Source: Nemertoderma westbladi
Lineage: Eukaryota; Xenacoelomorpha; Nemertodermatida; Nemertodermatidae
Reading direction: 5' to 3'
NCBI GenBank assembly: GCA_032718475.1
Contig: JAUCBJ010000598.1
Span: 1 to 53,905 of the forward strand
DNA: 53,905 nucleotides
Shown: in pieces, positions 10,760 through 20,928 of the stretch
Layout of the letters: every line of letters begins with the position of its first letter
Numbering within the stretch: the first letter of the stretch is position 1
Made by a program: the position numbers and the translations under genes
Notes under the pieces: generated by a model
Seen by the model: only the letters and a program-made list of their open reading frames with translations
Database searches by the model: none
What the model was told of the DNA's origin: nothing

Positions 10760-11470
10760 TTAGTTTAAGTTTCAATGATTGCGAATTAAGGCGACGGGCT
10801 CGTTTGTTGGATGATGATTCACTATCATCAGAATCCGATGATGATAAATCCATTAGGGAAGATGAGAGAAAACACCATGAGAAGCGGGAGAAATCCGTAA
10901 GGATAAAGAAACTAGGGGAGAGAGGATCGTCACATCGGATGAAGCGATCGGCATCAGGAAGAGATAGCAATTTCAGTGAGAGCAGCAGTGGGACTGATGA
11001 AGAGGAGGATACGATACCCCTGTTGGAAGACAAGAATCCTTGGCAGACCTGCCTTCTGAGTACTGGCAGATATAGAAACTGATTATATATCTTAAGGGTG
11101 GCAAACATACAGTCACATTATCACAGCGCTGTGCACTTTGCTTAACTTCAACCTCGGTGGGTAGGAGACATATCAGTTTGCTATACGAGAGGTTGGAGGT
11201 GCTTCTTATTCTCCTGGAGACTAAGATATTTGATGTCAAATTATTGGTGCATTAATGATTCTCAAAGAGATCTCATGAAATGTTCAGATTCGCAAAGAAA
11301 TTACTGATCTAGGTGGTCTACAGTCTATATCAGATGGTATCATCAGTTCCAATAACAAAGAGTTGAAGTGCCTTGCTCAGAAACCATAACGAATATAGCA
11401 AGGTTTAAATCAGGATCTGTAAATCAGTGCGAACCTATGGTGGTATTGCAAGTTTAGTGAAGTTAATGGA
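10760..11470 (+). pseudogene. ODAD2/ARMC4-like pseudogene fragment, copy 1
   Basis: The plus strand reads a Ser/Asp-rich segment (LSSESDDDKSIREDERK...SSSGTDEEED), followed by LPSEYWQI, KL, YLKGGKHTV, ALCTLLNFNL, ETYQFAIREVGG, LEVLLILLET, IGALMILKEIS, then IRKEITDLGGLQ and KELKCLA, and NIARFKSG. That order matches the linker and first armadillo repeats of ODAD2 (ARMC4), an outer dynein arm docking protein of motile cilia. The frame is interrupted by a stop after YWQI, a stop at GG*ET, a stop after EIS, and several frameshifts, so it is dead. An acceptor-like TTTTCGTTTTAG precedes it at about 10750-10763. The armadillo repeats run on without introns over this stretch. Confidence 0.75.
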
Positions 11471-11642
11471 CATCCCTTGATTACCCTGGTGACAGACCAG
11501 GTTGGAGAGGCGATTCAAGTGACAGACCAGGTGGGAGTGACAGTTTAAGTGACTAACCAGTTGTACTGGTACACTAACCTATGTATTTTTTTTGGTTTTT
11601 ATTTTTTTTTAGTAAATAGGCCTACAATGTACCACTACTTAC

Positions 11643-12180
11643 TTAAATAACTATTATATATATAGATTGCCAAACTTTCCAATGCCACTTCCACTTTAGT
11701 CGGAGCGGGCAATGCTCGACTCGACTTGCCAATTTTGTCAGTGACTGATCTTCATCACTGCTTGAGTCGAATAAACGTTTCAAGCAAGAAGCAGCTGATG
11801 GAGTATCAACCCTGATGAGATCTACCCTGCAGGGTGAAACAATAGCAGATCTTGATGGTGTTCTTGAGTTACTCTGAGAACTGCCAGGGAAATGAGTTAT
11901 GAATGGCACAGTTAATAGGTTATTCTCACTAACATCTTGAGTGTTCTCAATGTCTACTTCGTCACAATCACTTAGATTTGGTAATGTGACGTCTCCAGAC
12001 CTATCCATGGTGGCAGGGATGTCTATTATCCTTGGAAGAGGTGCCGGTACTGTGAATCTGACATTATTGAAGTTAAGGTTAACTTGAACTAAAGCATTAC
12101 GAGTTTTAGATATATTATCCTCAGTGGGAATTTTCTGGGATTATCCTGTTTGGGGGCCTCCAAAACCAGGCAGGTTAGTA
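11643..12180 (-). pseudogene. Unrecognised Ser/Thr/Asp-rich ORF, copy 2
   Basis: Second copy of the ORF at 9874-10300. It is open from about 12135 through an ATG at 12006-12008 to a stop near 11643, giving 121 residues from that ATG. Compared with copy 1 it keeps the frame after RVDLIRVDT and reads TPSAASCLKRLFDSSSDEDQ; the last 30 or so residues (from RVEHCPLRLKWKWHWK) come from the adjoining non-homologous DNA. Function unknown. Confidence 0.35.
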
Positions 12181-12280
12181 AAGGAGCAGGTTACAGAGGC
12201 GAGTTGAAAAGAACCAAAACAATAAATGTGAGTGAGGAATGTTGTAGAATCGAAAACCAAATTTAATTGGGAATCAACAG

Positions 12281-12640
12281 TCAGATGTATAGACCTACTG
12301 GAACTCTGAATAGACTGGAGGCCCACAAACAGGATAGAGCTGGAATTTTAGTGCGATCTACGCATATACCTAGGTTTCGTAGAAAGTCTGTTGTCAGATC
12401 CATAGTACTTTTTAGGGACTTTGAATCAAAAATAGTTTGTGAAAACGATGGAACTTTCTGTTTCATGGATGATGGTTATGTAGGCCTAACTATTTCCGCA
12501 TTTTTTATATGATCTTTGCATTCTGAAAGAGGTATTTCTTTATGTTTGTTGTTGAAGTGCCGCACAGTCAGGTAATGAGTTTCAACCTTGCATATTGGGC
12601 ACTTCCTGATTGTTCGGTTTAAAGTATTTCATTTTCGTTT
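12281..12640 (-). pseudogene. C2H2-like zinc-finger ORF, copy 2
   Basis: Second copy of the finger ORF (CPICKVETHYLTVRHF). A TAA replaces the Glu codon after IVRP, near 12477, so this copy is truncated relative to copy 1. After it the frame SFSQTIFDSKSLKS...TDFLRNLGI is preserved. Confidence 0.4.
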
Positions 12641-13241
12641 TAGTTTAAGTTTCAACGCGATGGCGAATTAAGGCGATGGGCTCGTTGGTTGGATGGTGAT
12701 TCACTATCATCAGAATCCGATGATGATAAATCCATCAGGGAAGATGAGAGAAAACACCATGAGAAGCGGGAGAAATCCGTAAGGATAAAGAAACTAGGGG
12801 AGAGAGGATCGTCACATCGGATGAAGCGATCGGCATCAGGAAGAGATAGCGATTACAGTGGGAGCAGCAGTGGGACTGATGAAGACGAGGATACGATACC
12901 CCTGTTGGAGGACAAGAATCCTTGGCAGGCCTGCCTTCTGAGTACTGGCAGATATAGAAACTGATTATATATATATCTTAACGGTGGCAAACATACAGTC
13001 ACATTATCACAGCGCTGTGCACTTTGCTTAACTTCAACCTTGGTGGGTAGGAGACATATCAGTTTGCTATACAAGAGGTTGGATGGTTGGAGGTGCTTAT
13101 TATTCTCCTGGTGACTAAAGATATTTGATGTCAAATTATTGGTACATTAATTATTCTCACATAAATCTCATGAAATGTTCAGATTCGCAAAGAAATTACT
13201 GATCTAGGTGGTCTACAGTCTATATCAGATGGTGTCATCAG
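12640..13241 (+). pseudogene. ODAD2/ARMC4-like pseudogene fragment, copy 2
   Basis: Same homology as copy 1: acidic/serine segment (SESDDDKSIREDERKHHEK, SSSGTDEDED), then LPSEYWQI, LNGGKHTV, ALCTLLNFNL, ETYQFAIQEVG, LEVLIILLVTKDI, ending shortly after the DLGGLQ block. It has several stops and frameshifts, some shared with copy 1 (so older than the duplication) and some private. Homology stops at 13241, where short repeats begin. Confidence 0.72.
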
Positions 13242-13257
13242 ATGGAAAGTGAAGATC

Positions 13258-13400
13258 TTACAGGTGGGTGGAACGGACGGGTGTTACAAGTGTGTACAAC
13301 GGCAGGGAGTTAAAGGTATGTGGAATGGGAGGGGATTTCATGTGTGTGGAACAGGAGTGAGATAAAGGTGTGTGGAACGGAAGGGAGTTACAAGTGTAGT
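13258..13400. repeat. Degenerate 26-bp minisatellite (about 5 units)
   Basis: Imperfect units with a core like TGTGTGGAACGG followed by a GGGAG-like end and TTACAAG. The repeat runs directly into the 36-bp array. Confidence 0.6.
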
Positions 13401-14296
13401 TAGGGAGCACTAGGGGGAAGTAAACAAACTATTAGTTAGGGAGCACTACGGGGAAGTAAACAAAATATTAGTTAGGGAGCACTACGGGGAAGTAAACAAA
13501 CTATTAGTTAGGGAGCACTAGGGGGAAGTAAACAAACTATTAGTTAGGGAGCACTAGGGGGAAGTACACAAACTATTAGTTAGGGAGCACTACGGGGAAG
13601 TAAACAAACTATTAGTTAGGGAGCACTAGGGGGAAGTAAACAAACTATTAGTTAGGGAGCACTAGGGGGAAGTAAACAAAATATTAGTTAGGGAGCACTA
13701 GGGGGAAGTAAACAAACTATTAGTTAGGGAGCACTAGGGGGAAGTAAACAAACTATTAGTTAGGGAGCACTACGGGGAAGTAAACAAACTATTAGTTAGG
13801 GAGCACTACGGGGAAGTAAACAACTATTAGTTAGGGAGCACTACGGGGAAGTAAACAAACTATTAGTTAGGGAGCACTACGGGGAAGTAAACAAACTATT
13901 AGTTAGGGAGCACTAGGGGGAAGTAAACAAACTATTAGTTAGGGAGCACTAGGGGGAAGTAAACAAACTATTAGTTAGGGAGCACTAGGGGGAAGTAAAC
14001 AAACTATTAGTTAGGGAGCACTAGGGGGAAGTAAACAAACTATTAGTTAGGGAGCACTAGGGGGAAGTAAACAAACTATTAGTTAGGGAGCACTAGGGGG
14101 AAGTAAACAAAATATTAGTTAGGGAGCACTAGGGGGAAGTAAACAAACTATTAGTTAGGGAGCACTAGGGGGAAGTAAACAAACTATTAGTTAGGGAGCA
14201 CTACGGGGAAAGTAAACAAACTATTAGTTAGGGAGCACTACGGGGAAGTAAACAAAATATTAGTTAGGGAGCACTACGGGGAAGTAAACAAACTAT
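13396..14296. repeat. 36-bp minisatellite, about 25 units
   Basis: Near-identical 36-bp units beginning TTAGTTAGGGAGCACTA and ending GTAAACAAACTA. The main variation is GGGGGAA versus CGGGGAA in the middle, plus rare A/C changes (CAAAATAT for CAAACTAT) and single-base indels. It ends 46 bp before the left target duplication of the foldback element. Confidence 0.95.
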
Positions 14297-14363
14297 ATCG
14301 GTAATCTTCGATTTATATGTAACTTTACCACATGTAACCTTAGCTGTAACGGGAGTATACGTT

Positions 14364-14712
14364 GAGCATACACCAGGAGCATACACCAGGGGCATACACC
14401 AGGGGCATACACCAGGTGCATACACCAGGAGCATACACCAGGAGCATACACCAGGGGCATACACCAGGGGCATACACCAGGAGCATACACCAGGAGCATA
14501 CACCAGGAGCATACACCAGGAGCATACACCAGGGGCATACACCAGGAGCATACACCAGGAGCATACACCAGGGGCATACACCAGGAGCATACACCAGGAG
14601 CATACACCAGGAGCATACACCAGGGGCATACACCAGGAGCATACACCAGGAGCATACACCAGGAGCATACACCAGGAGCATACACCAGGAGCATACACCA
14701 GGAGCATACACA
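14364..14712. repeat. Left arm of foldback: 13-bp tandem repeats, about 27 units
   Basis: Units of GCATACACCAGGA with the last positions varying between GGA, GGG and GGT. Because 39 nt is three units, all frames stay open and give 13-residue periodic ORFs; these are not genes. Confidence 0.95.
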
Positions 14713-15162
14713 GTGATATTAATATTAAAAATTATTATAGTGGAAATTATAATACTGGGAATTAGATCAACAAATCAATTTATTTGTTAAGTATAAGACG
14801 GTCGACCGACGCAGAAATAAAAAATGTAATTATTACGTGCTTATAAGCGAGGGGCCCAATAGGCCCCTTCTTCAGGTAATTTAATTACACAGTAGGTTAT
14901 ATCCGTCTTATCATCAACATCAATATTTCGTATACTAAACAGTCAATCCAACTAAATACCTAATATATTAAATAACAAACATGTTATTCAAATAACCATT
15001 TTCAAACTTTAAAAGTGAGACATTAAAAACTGAAAATTTTAAATACAATAATATTCAACAAATTATTGCTATAGTAGGCATATTTATTATATTAAAATAG
15101 ACCTTGTCAGACAACGAACGAGGTAGTTCAGTTTGAACCAATCTGAAAACCAAACCAACCAA

Positions 15163-15640
15163 ACTGGTGTATGCTCTTGGTGTATGCTCCTGGTGTATGC
15201 TCCTGGTGTATGCTCCTGGTGTATGCTCCTGGTGTATGCTCCTGGTGTATGCTCCTGGTGTATGCTCCTGGTGTATGCCCCTGGTGTATGCTCCTGGTGT
15301 ACCTGGTGTAAGCTCCTGGTGTATGCACCTGGTGTATGCCCATGGTGTATGCTCCTGGTGTATGCTCCTGGTGTATGCTCCTGGTGTATGCTCCTGGTGT
15401 ATGCACCTGGTGTATGCCCCTGGTGTATGCCCCTGGTGTATGCACCTGGTGTATGCCCCTGGTGTATGCTCCTGGTGTATGCCCCTGGTGTATGCTCCTG
15501 GTGTATGCACCTGGTGTATGCCCCTGGTGTATGCCCCTGGTGTATGCCCCTGGTGTATGCCCCTGGTGTATGCCCCTGGTGTATGCCCCTGGTGTATCCT
15601 CCTGGTGTATGCCCCTGGTGTATGCCCCTGGTGTATGCTC
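15163..15640. repeat. Right arm of foldback: inverted 13-bp tandem repeats, about 36 units
   Basis: Reverse complement of the left arm (CTCCTGGTGTATG), longer by about ten units, with a broken unit near 15300-15312. The unequal arm lengths show that each array has expanded or contracted separately. Confidence 0.95.
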
Positions 15641-15662
15641 AACGTATACTCCCAGCTGTAAC

Positions 15663-17626
15663 TATACCATCGGTAATCTTCGATTTATCTGTAACTGTGC
15701 CATCGGTAACCTTAGCTGTAACTCTACCATCAGTAACATTAATTGTATCTATACCAACGGGAAGCGAGTCTACGATGTTTAAGTGTTTCTCTTTCAGCGA
15801 TAACCCTAATTTTTATCTAATTAATACAATTCAATTCAACTTACTGTATTGTTGGGTGGGCAGTCGATACCCTTGTTGGCGGAGCAGTTCATTTCGATAT
15901 TGTTGTAGATAGTTTAATCCCGGTAACTGAAAATAGAAAATGTTAATGAAAACCATAACAACAATTCCAAATTAATAAACAAAAACTGAAACAATTTGTA
16001 ACTTGACTACTTCAACTATAACTTTTAGATTTTGGACCTTAACATAACCGCGTAACATTATTACAAATTTATCGGTTAAACGAAACAAACTTATTATACC
16101 TGCAAATGATTGACCAATGAAATTGCACATATGTAATGATTTTGAGATGAAATCTTAGTATTTCAGCCAATCAAGCGAACTACGGGCGGTTCCTATCTAA
16201 CAAAGCTTTGTTTTACAGCAAATGGAAGATTTATAATAAATAGTTTGTAGATCTTAGATATTGGTTTACATTTGCTTTGCTTCATGGGTAAAATCGATAA
16301 CATTAAAGGCCACATTATACCATTATGGTCTATTTACGATGTAGACAACGAAGATTTATTAATAAACTAAATAAAATCAAAACGTAAACAGAGAGAAACA
16401 AAGATTAGGACAAATTAATACTATAAAGTTCAATAAATTCCAATCACCTAAAATCGATGAAATAGAAACAATGTAAATTCAATCAAAAATGTATTATTAA
16501 TCGATTAAGAAATATGTTTAATAATTAATAATCTGATATTTCCATTTTCAAGCTAATGTGGCCATCACCAAATTTTTAGTTTTATTAATAAAACTGAAAT
16601 ATATCAACAATTAAAAATAAGAACAAATAACAAACGGTAATTTTCTAACAGAACTACTGAATGCTTGCAGGCCTGTGGGCATTTTTCATTTTATTTAAGG
16701 TACATTCCAAACTGTAAAGTTTTTTCTATTCTTACAGCTCGGCAATTCAAACTAGAAGTTTTTTTGTAAACAAGATACATCTGATACATCCCAAACCGGG
16801 GTAAAGGGATATTTTGTATGAAATATAAATAGCCTTAGCGATTAATAATAACAAAAATAATTTTTTATAATTCTATAAAATTATCAAAGACACAAATCGA
16901 ATGTGAAATCAATTTGATCAATCCTAATAAACAAGCATGCATAGCAGTGATATACCCAATTCACTCGAATAAATTCACTGGCTTATGAGTTTGTAAGTGG
17001 CAAATTATGGATAGAGACAATAAGGTATTTTTACTTTAAGGGGGGGGGGGGGGGGGGGGGGGTGGTGAGTTTAATTAATTAATTTTTTTATTATTAACAA
17101 TTAGCGGTTTAATCGTTAACATAGAGCTTTTAATTAATAAAGATTCGTAAAATTGAAAGTCTGGTTGCCTTGAAGAAATAAAACACAGACAGGGTCTAAC
17201 TTAAAGTAATAAACACCAGGGCGTTTACACAAATATGGCGTTTACGATATTAAATTGATTCGATTGGGTGTTTATTCGAGTAAAAGTGGTAGTCAATAAG
17301 TATATAAACTACTTATTGTCATACAATAAGTAAACAACAAATAATAAACAACAAATAAGTCTGACCAGATTTAATATAAGGTACACTCTGTTACATTTAA
17401 ACAGGTAGAAAAATTAAATTAATAATTAAAAACAAAACAGTCTGGTTATAATATTTCTTGCACTGTACACGATGGTTAAAGTCCAAGTATAATTAATTTA
17501 ATAGTTTGATTAAATTATACACTTACAATTCTGCATAATTATATTAAACTGATGGGTGGTAAATAAAGATAATAATGTAACACTAAATAACAATAATTTG
17601 CGTGCATAAATAAATCACTTTGATTA
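15663..17626. other. AT-rich spacer without genes
   Basis: The first about 110 bp contain three degenerate repeats of a CTGTAAC...CCATCGGTAA motif of which the foldback target was one. The rest is AT-rich noncoding DNA with a poly-G run of 23 at 17040-17062. Nothing else was recognised. Confidence 0.6.
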
Positions 17627-17695
17627 ACTGTCACTTGCCCAACGAGTCAGTTACCCAATAAAATCAGACAAGTCCAATAAATTACTTGCCCACTA
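17627..17695. repeat. Left member of an inverted repeat pair (partner 19800-19925)
   Basis: Contains ACTTGCCCA, CCCAATAAAATCAGAC and GTCCAATAAAT in tandem-like order. Similar words occur in reverse complement at 19800-19925. The pair encloses the MITE at 17712-18300 and the LINE at 18995-19746, so it may mark the ends of an older host element. Confidence 0.5.
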
Positions 17696-17711
17696 TACCA
17701 TTTCACATTTA

Positions 17712-18300
17712 AGGTGTACGGACAATTGCGACCCGGACAATTCCGACCCAGTCACAGATCGAATGACATTTTCATGGGTCGGAATTGTCCGGAACGGAAT
17801 TGTCCGAACCCAGAATAGGACAATTCCGACCAATATAATTCAAAATAATAATAATAATAAATAATAATTTTATTTAACATTACATTGTTTTATTATTCAA
17901 CATAACATTGCTGTATCCATGGATATTCTTCGTTCTAGACACGTTTACTATGTAATTTTATCGTTGAATAGTATAGTTTACAAATTGAATATATTCGGTA
18001 CTAGTGAGTTTTTGGCACACCCCCACCGAATTGTTAATACTAGTCTTTGCTACTTTTTATGAAAATGTTCTAAAACATATAGCTATCAATTAAGAAAAAA
18101 TATTAGTGTTCTGGAACACAGATTTTTGTTATTGATTTCAGGTAATTCCTAATAATAATTATAATTTATCTGGATCTGGACAATTCCGATCCGGACAATT
18201 CCGACCCCCAACAATTTCATTCGATCTTTGAATGGGACGGAATTGTCCGGGACGGAATTGTCCGGGTCGGAATTGTCCGGGACGGAATTGTCCTAGCCCT
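17712..18300. mobile_element. MITE with 15-bp repeat-built inverted ends, 8-bp TSD
   Basis: Both ends carry inverted copies of the word GGACAATTCCGACCC, two in the left end and about four in the right, then an AGATCGAATGA word slightly further in. The element is flanked by CACATTTA at 17704-17711 and 18301-18308 (10 bp of identity if flanking bases are counted). The terminus reads AGGGCTA on the right and AGGTGTA on the left. The interior (about 17822-18175) is AT-rich and noncoding. An 8-bp TSD fits hAT or P-type transposases, which would have to act in trans. Confidence 0.75.
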
Positions 18301-18979
18301 CACATTTAAATGCGTTTTAAATAATTATCTTGCTTATTAACTGTGAACAGAGATAAAGACGACAAGTTACCGCAATGGTACAGTTGAGTGTGAACGGGCT
18401 CCGGGTAGTGTACCGCTGGCTTACCGCAAGACCAACCATTGGGTATAAACTATACCAGATACCTATCAACGGGTAGTTTACCATGTACCCCACTTTTTCG
18501 GCGACTAAAATGTCATATTTTCTTATAGAATATAGGCGCTTAGTTTTAGTGCAGTATACTACCGGTAACATTTCGTTTTGGGGTTGAGGTTTGGGTTTGT
18601 GATACACACCCTGTGTGTGTTGAGCATGTAAATAAAAATGTGTTGTGTAACAATGTGTAAAATAAAAACAATGTGTTTGTTTTTGTTTATGTTATGGATA
18701 TGGTTTTGTTTTTGTTTTGAAGGCCCTAATGTTTGTTCTGTTGTGAAGGCCCTATAGTGGCCAAGTACTACTTTTTGGGGTTAATGTCCTGAAAATCATA
18801 CTTCGATTCTTAATAAAACATGACCCCCCCCCCCCCCCCCACTCCCCTCCCGATATTAATTCCTTTCATTCTCAGGATATTTTTGTAGAATGTATTGTTT
18901 GTTCAAAATTCTAAACAAAATAATTTGGAGTGAATACAATTCCCAGAACATAATAATTATCAATATGTGACATGTAACG
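18301..18979. other. Noncoding spacer
   Basis: No supported gene. A 96-residue minus-strand ORF at 18317-18607 has no recognisable motif and is treated as chance. A poly-C run of 17 sits at 18824-18840, followed by CTCCCCTCCC. Confidence 0.5.
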
Positions 18980-19761
18980 ACTAAATGTTAAGAGGCCCTC
19001 AAGGCCCTCACAGCCGTCACACTGTGCACCGGCTACCTGGACAGAAGGGGCCGCGAGGTGGGGGGGGGGGGGGGGGGGGGGGGAGTTAGGGATGATCTCC
19101 TGGCGAGGGGAGTCTGGACTGAGCAGAGGGTGGCGTCGTTCGATATAGCGATTATAAACGCTGACGCCCCATCATATGCTCACCGGTCCTTAGACTCTGT
19201 CCTCGAGCAGAGAGTCCAAGCCAAGAAGGTGCACTACAGCGCGGTGTGCGAGGATAGAAGGTGCTCCTTCACTCCCCTTGTCGGAACCACCGATGGGGTG
19301 TGGTGCAAGGAGACTGATATCTTCATCAGCCACCTCGCTGAGACCCTTGTGGCTCGGCGGCAGGGGATGCGGGAACGTGGCCTAGCCTGCGTTCTCGGGG
19401 GAGTTCGGAGGCGGCTTCAGTTCGCGCTCCTCCGCTCCAACTCCCTCTGTTTGCGTGGTGGCCGGCGTCCCTGGAGGGCGCTGGGCTTTGGAGATGGTGC
19501 GGGTCTGCGGGGGAATGACCTCGCAGACCGGTATTAATCCACGGTGCACCATTTTTAACTGTATGTTTAATTGGTTTGTCTTAATTGTATTGTTCTGATT
19601 GGTGGTGGGATGTTGGGTTGGTGCAGCTATATATTTAATTGTATATACAATTATTCCATTGCCGCGATTAGTTAGCATATTGATGTAAATATAAGCTACT
19701 TGTAATTTTGGTGCTCTTTTAGTGTCTATTATAAAATTAAAACGAAACTAAATGTTAAGAG
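18980..19761 (+). mobile_element. 5'-truncated non-LTR retrotransposon insertion with 15-bp TSD
   Basis: The word ACTAAATGTTAAGAG occurs exactly at 18980-18994 and 19747-19761, bracketing 752 bp. The inserted DNA is GC-rich in its coding part, unlike the AT-rich surroundings, and ends in an A-rich tail (ATAAAATTAAAACGAA). A long TSD, 5' truncation and A-rich 3' end are hallmarks of target-primed reverse transcription. Confidence 0.85.
18995..19537 (+). pseudogene. C-terminal part of a LINE-encoded protein, interrupted by poly-G
   Basis: The frame reads EALKALTAVTLCTGYLDRRG, then a run of 24 G (19060-19083), then RDDLLARGVWTEQRVASFDI, IINADAPSYAHRSLDSVLEQ, KVHYSAVCEDRRCSFTPLVGT and DGVWCKETDIFI, ending GNDLADRY at a TAA (19535-19537). 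This pattern (ARGVW..Q...FD....DA.S, then SFTPLV...DGV, then RL.FAL.R...LC.RG.R) is one I associate with the C-terminus of RT-bearing ORFs of many marine invertebrates; the exact clade is uncertain. The RT core is absent. The G run lies inside the coding region and was probably expanded after insertion, because the text on both sides still looks in frame. Confidence 0.7.
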
Positions 19762-19799
19762 AAATAATTAATTTTGTGGAATTATGCGATTTTTTTTAA

Positions 19800-19925
19800 A
19801 CTTATTGGGCAAGTAACTATTGGGAAAGTGATTCTCATTTTTCGTTGATTTTTTATTGGACAGTGACTCGTCTGATTTTTATTGGGCAAATGGCATATTT
19901 GGCAAGGGACTGCACCCCATAATTT
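19800..19925. repeat. Right member of the inverted repeat pair
   Basis: Carries ATTGGGCAAGT, TTATTGGACAGTGACTCGTC and TGATTTTTATTGGGCAAAT, the reverse-complement counterparts of words at 17627-17695. Divergence is substantial. Confidence 0.5.
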
Positions 19926-20914
19926 TTTATGAATGTCTAGACAATACGTAGAAAAAACTCAATTAATGGTGAGTTAGTTATTCATGCAAAATAGTCATAG
20001 ATTTCTAAGATTTGCTAATGGATAAAAAAAGCAACAAATTTATATAAAAACTTCATTCAATGAACAAAATTAATTTCATTATAAGAAAATGTTGAACCTT
20101 CGAAACCCGGAGTATTAATTAATATCCACTATTTAAACACAACTGAAAACAATATAAATGCATTTATATATGTATGATACCGCAGAAATACGAAATACAG
20201 GAACGTGGAAATAGGCAAATGCTTACATGCTCAATCGCAATAACCACATACGGCACTAGATGGCGCAAAGCAAAACGTATTACCCGTGACAACCAACAGC
20301 AAAACGATAAGTGGTTTGGTTACAATATGGAAAGTGTCAGACATTCCAGAATTAGTTATTTTAAGAAACTATGTAATTTATATTAATATGTATTGCAATA
20401 ACTTCCAACTAAAACTAAAGCCAACGTTGAGAAAACGGGCAGAAAACTGAGTAAAAAGTAAAAAATAAAGCATAAATGGGAAAACAGTTTGTAAGATAAT
20501 AAATAAACAATATAATCACTATATAGGGTCAGTTATACAATTCTATTATTAAAGAAGATGAAGTCTCTCTGCAGCAGTAGTGTGGTTGAAAGGCATTCAT
20601 TCATTAATTGTAGAGCTGCACAATATACATGCTACCAATTACACTGGACATTTAAATTAACTCGAGTTTAAACTATAAAAGGATGAGTTTATTGCATTGG
20701 TAAACCCCCTGGCAACAATTTCCCTTATTTATTTTGTTTGCAAAGTTTTTCAATTTTCTCTTTATAAATAAATACATTATAGATCTAACAGGGACTTTGC
20801 CAAGGGGTTTAACAGACAAATGTTTTTCACCCAGGTGTAGATGACAGTGTTGGGTTGTGAGAACAGAGTCATTAAAGGGAGATCCACTCCAACAATGATG
20901 GAACGTGCGCGTTA

Positions 20915-20928
20915 GTTACCATGGCAAC
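20915..20928. promoter_or_regulatory. X-box-like palindrome (RFX consensus)
   Basis: GTTACCATGGCAAC matches the GTNRCC(N0-3)RGYAAC consensus bound by RFX factors, which drive ciliary genes. No gene start was identified beside it. By my rough bit count a match is expected about 0.4 times in a window this size, so it may be chance. Confidence 0.25.

Larger units (their letters stand above)
9849..11352. repeat. Tandem segmental duplication, copy 1
   Basis: About 1.5 kb that recurs in the same orientation at 11732-13241, roughly 1.88 kb downstream, at high identity with small indels. Similarity starts at the TTGCCAATTTTGTCAG word and ends at CAGATGG(T/G)(A/G)TCATCAG. A separate short word near 8775-8840 (TTGCCAAACTTTCCAATG) recurs at 11664-11720, immediately before copy 2, so the duplication breakpoint also involved DNA next to the LINE. 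Confidence 0.9.
11732..13241. repeat. Tandem segmental duplication, copy 2
   Basis: Direct repeat of 9849-11352. It ends one armadillo repeat earlier than the ODAD2-like homology of copy 1, so copy 1 carries extra flanking sequence (11353-11470) absent here. Most differences are point changes, with small insertions such as an extra TA pair near 12970 and GGATGGTT near 13080. Confidence 0.9.
14351..15653. mobile_element. Complete foldback (FB-like) transposon, 1303 bp, 9-bp TSD
   Basis: The ends are inverted copies starting GGGAGTATACGTTGAGCA, followed in both arms by long tandem arrays of a 13-bp unit (GCATACACCAGGA on the left, its reverse complement on the right). The element is flanked by a perfect 9-bp direct repeat AGCTGTAAC at 14342-14350 and 15654-15662, a target-site duplication. 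The arms (14351-14712 and about 15163-15653) enclose about 450 bp of AT-rich DNA without a transposase, which includes a GGGGCCC/GGCCCC hairpin near 14852-14870. GGG termini, 9-bp TSD and repeat-built inverted ends match the architecture of Drosophila FB and sea urchin TU elements. A Mutator-type transposase would fit but is inferred. Confidence 0.9.

Noticed and set aside
10749-11108. Minus-strand ORF rich in Ser/Asp with KRARR, in the same frame as the zinc finger
   Set aside because: It is antisense to the ODAD2/ARMC4-like acidic linker; a stop separates it from the finger. Shared frame is probably coincidence.
13396-14296. GTTAGGG in the 36-bp units as telomere-like repeats
   Set aside because: Only one TTAGGG-like word per 36-bp unit and no consecutive hexamers, so not telomeric.
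14264-15912. Long ORFs with 13-residue periods (YAPGVCSWCM- and TPGAYTRSIHQ-like)
   Set aside because: They are translations of the 13-bp repeats of the foldback arms; every frame is open because 39 nt is three units.
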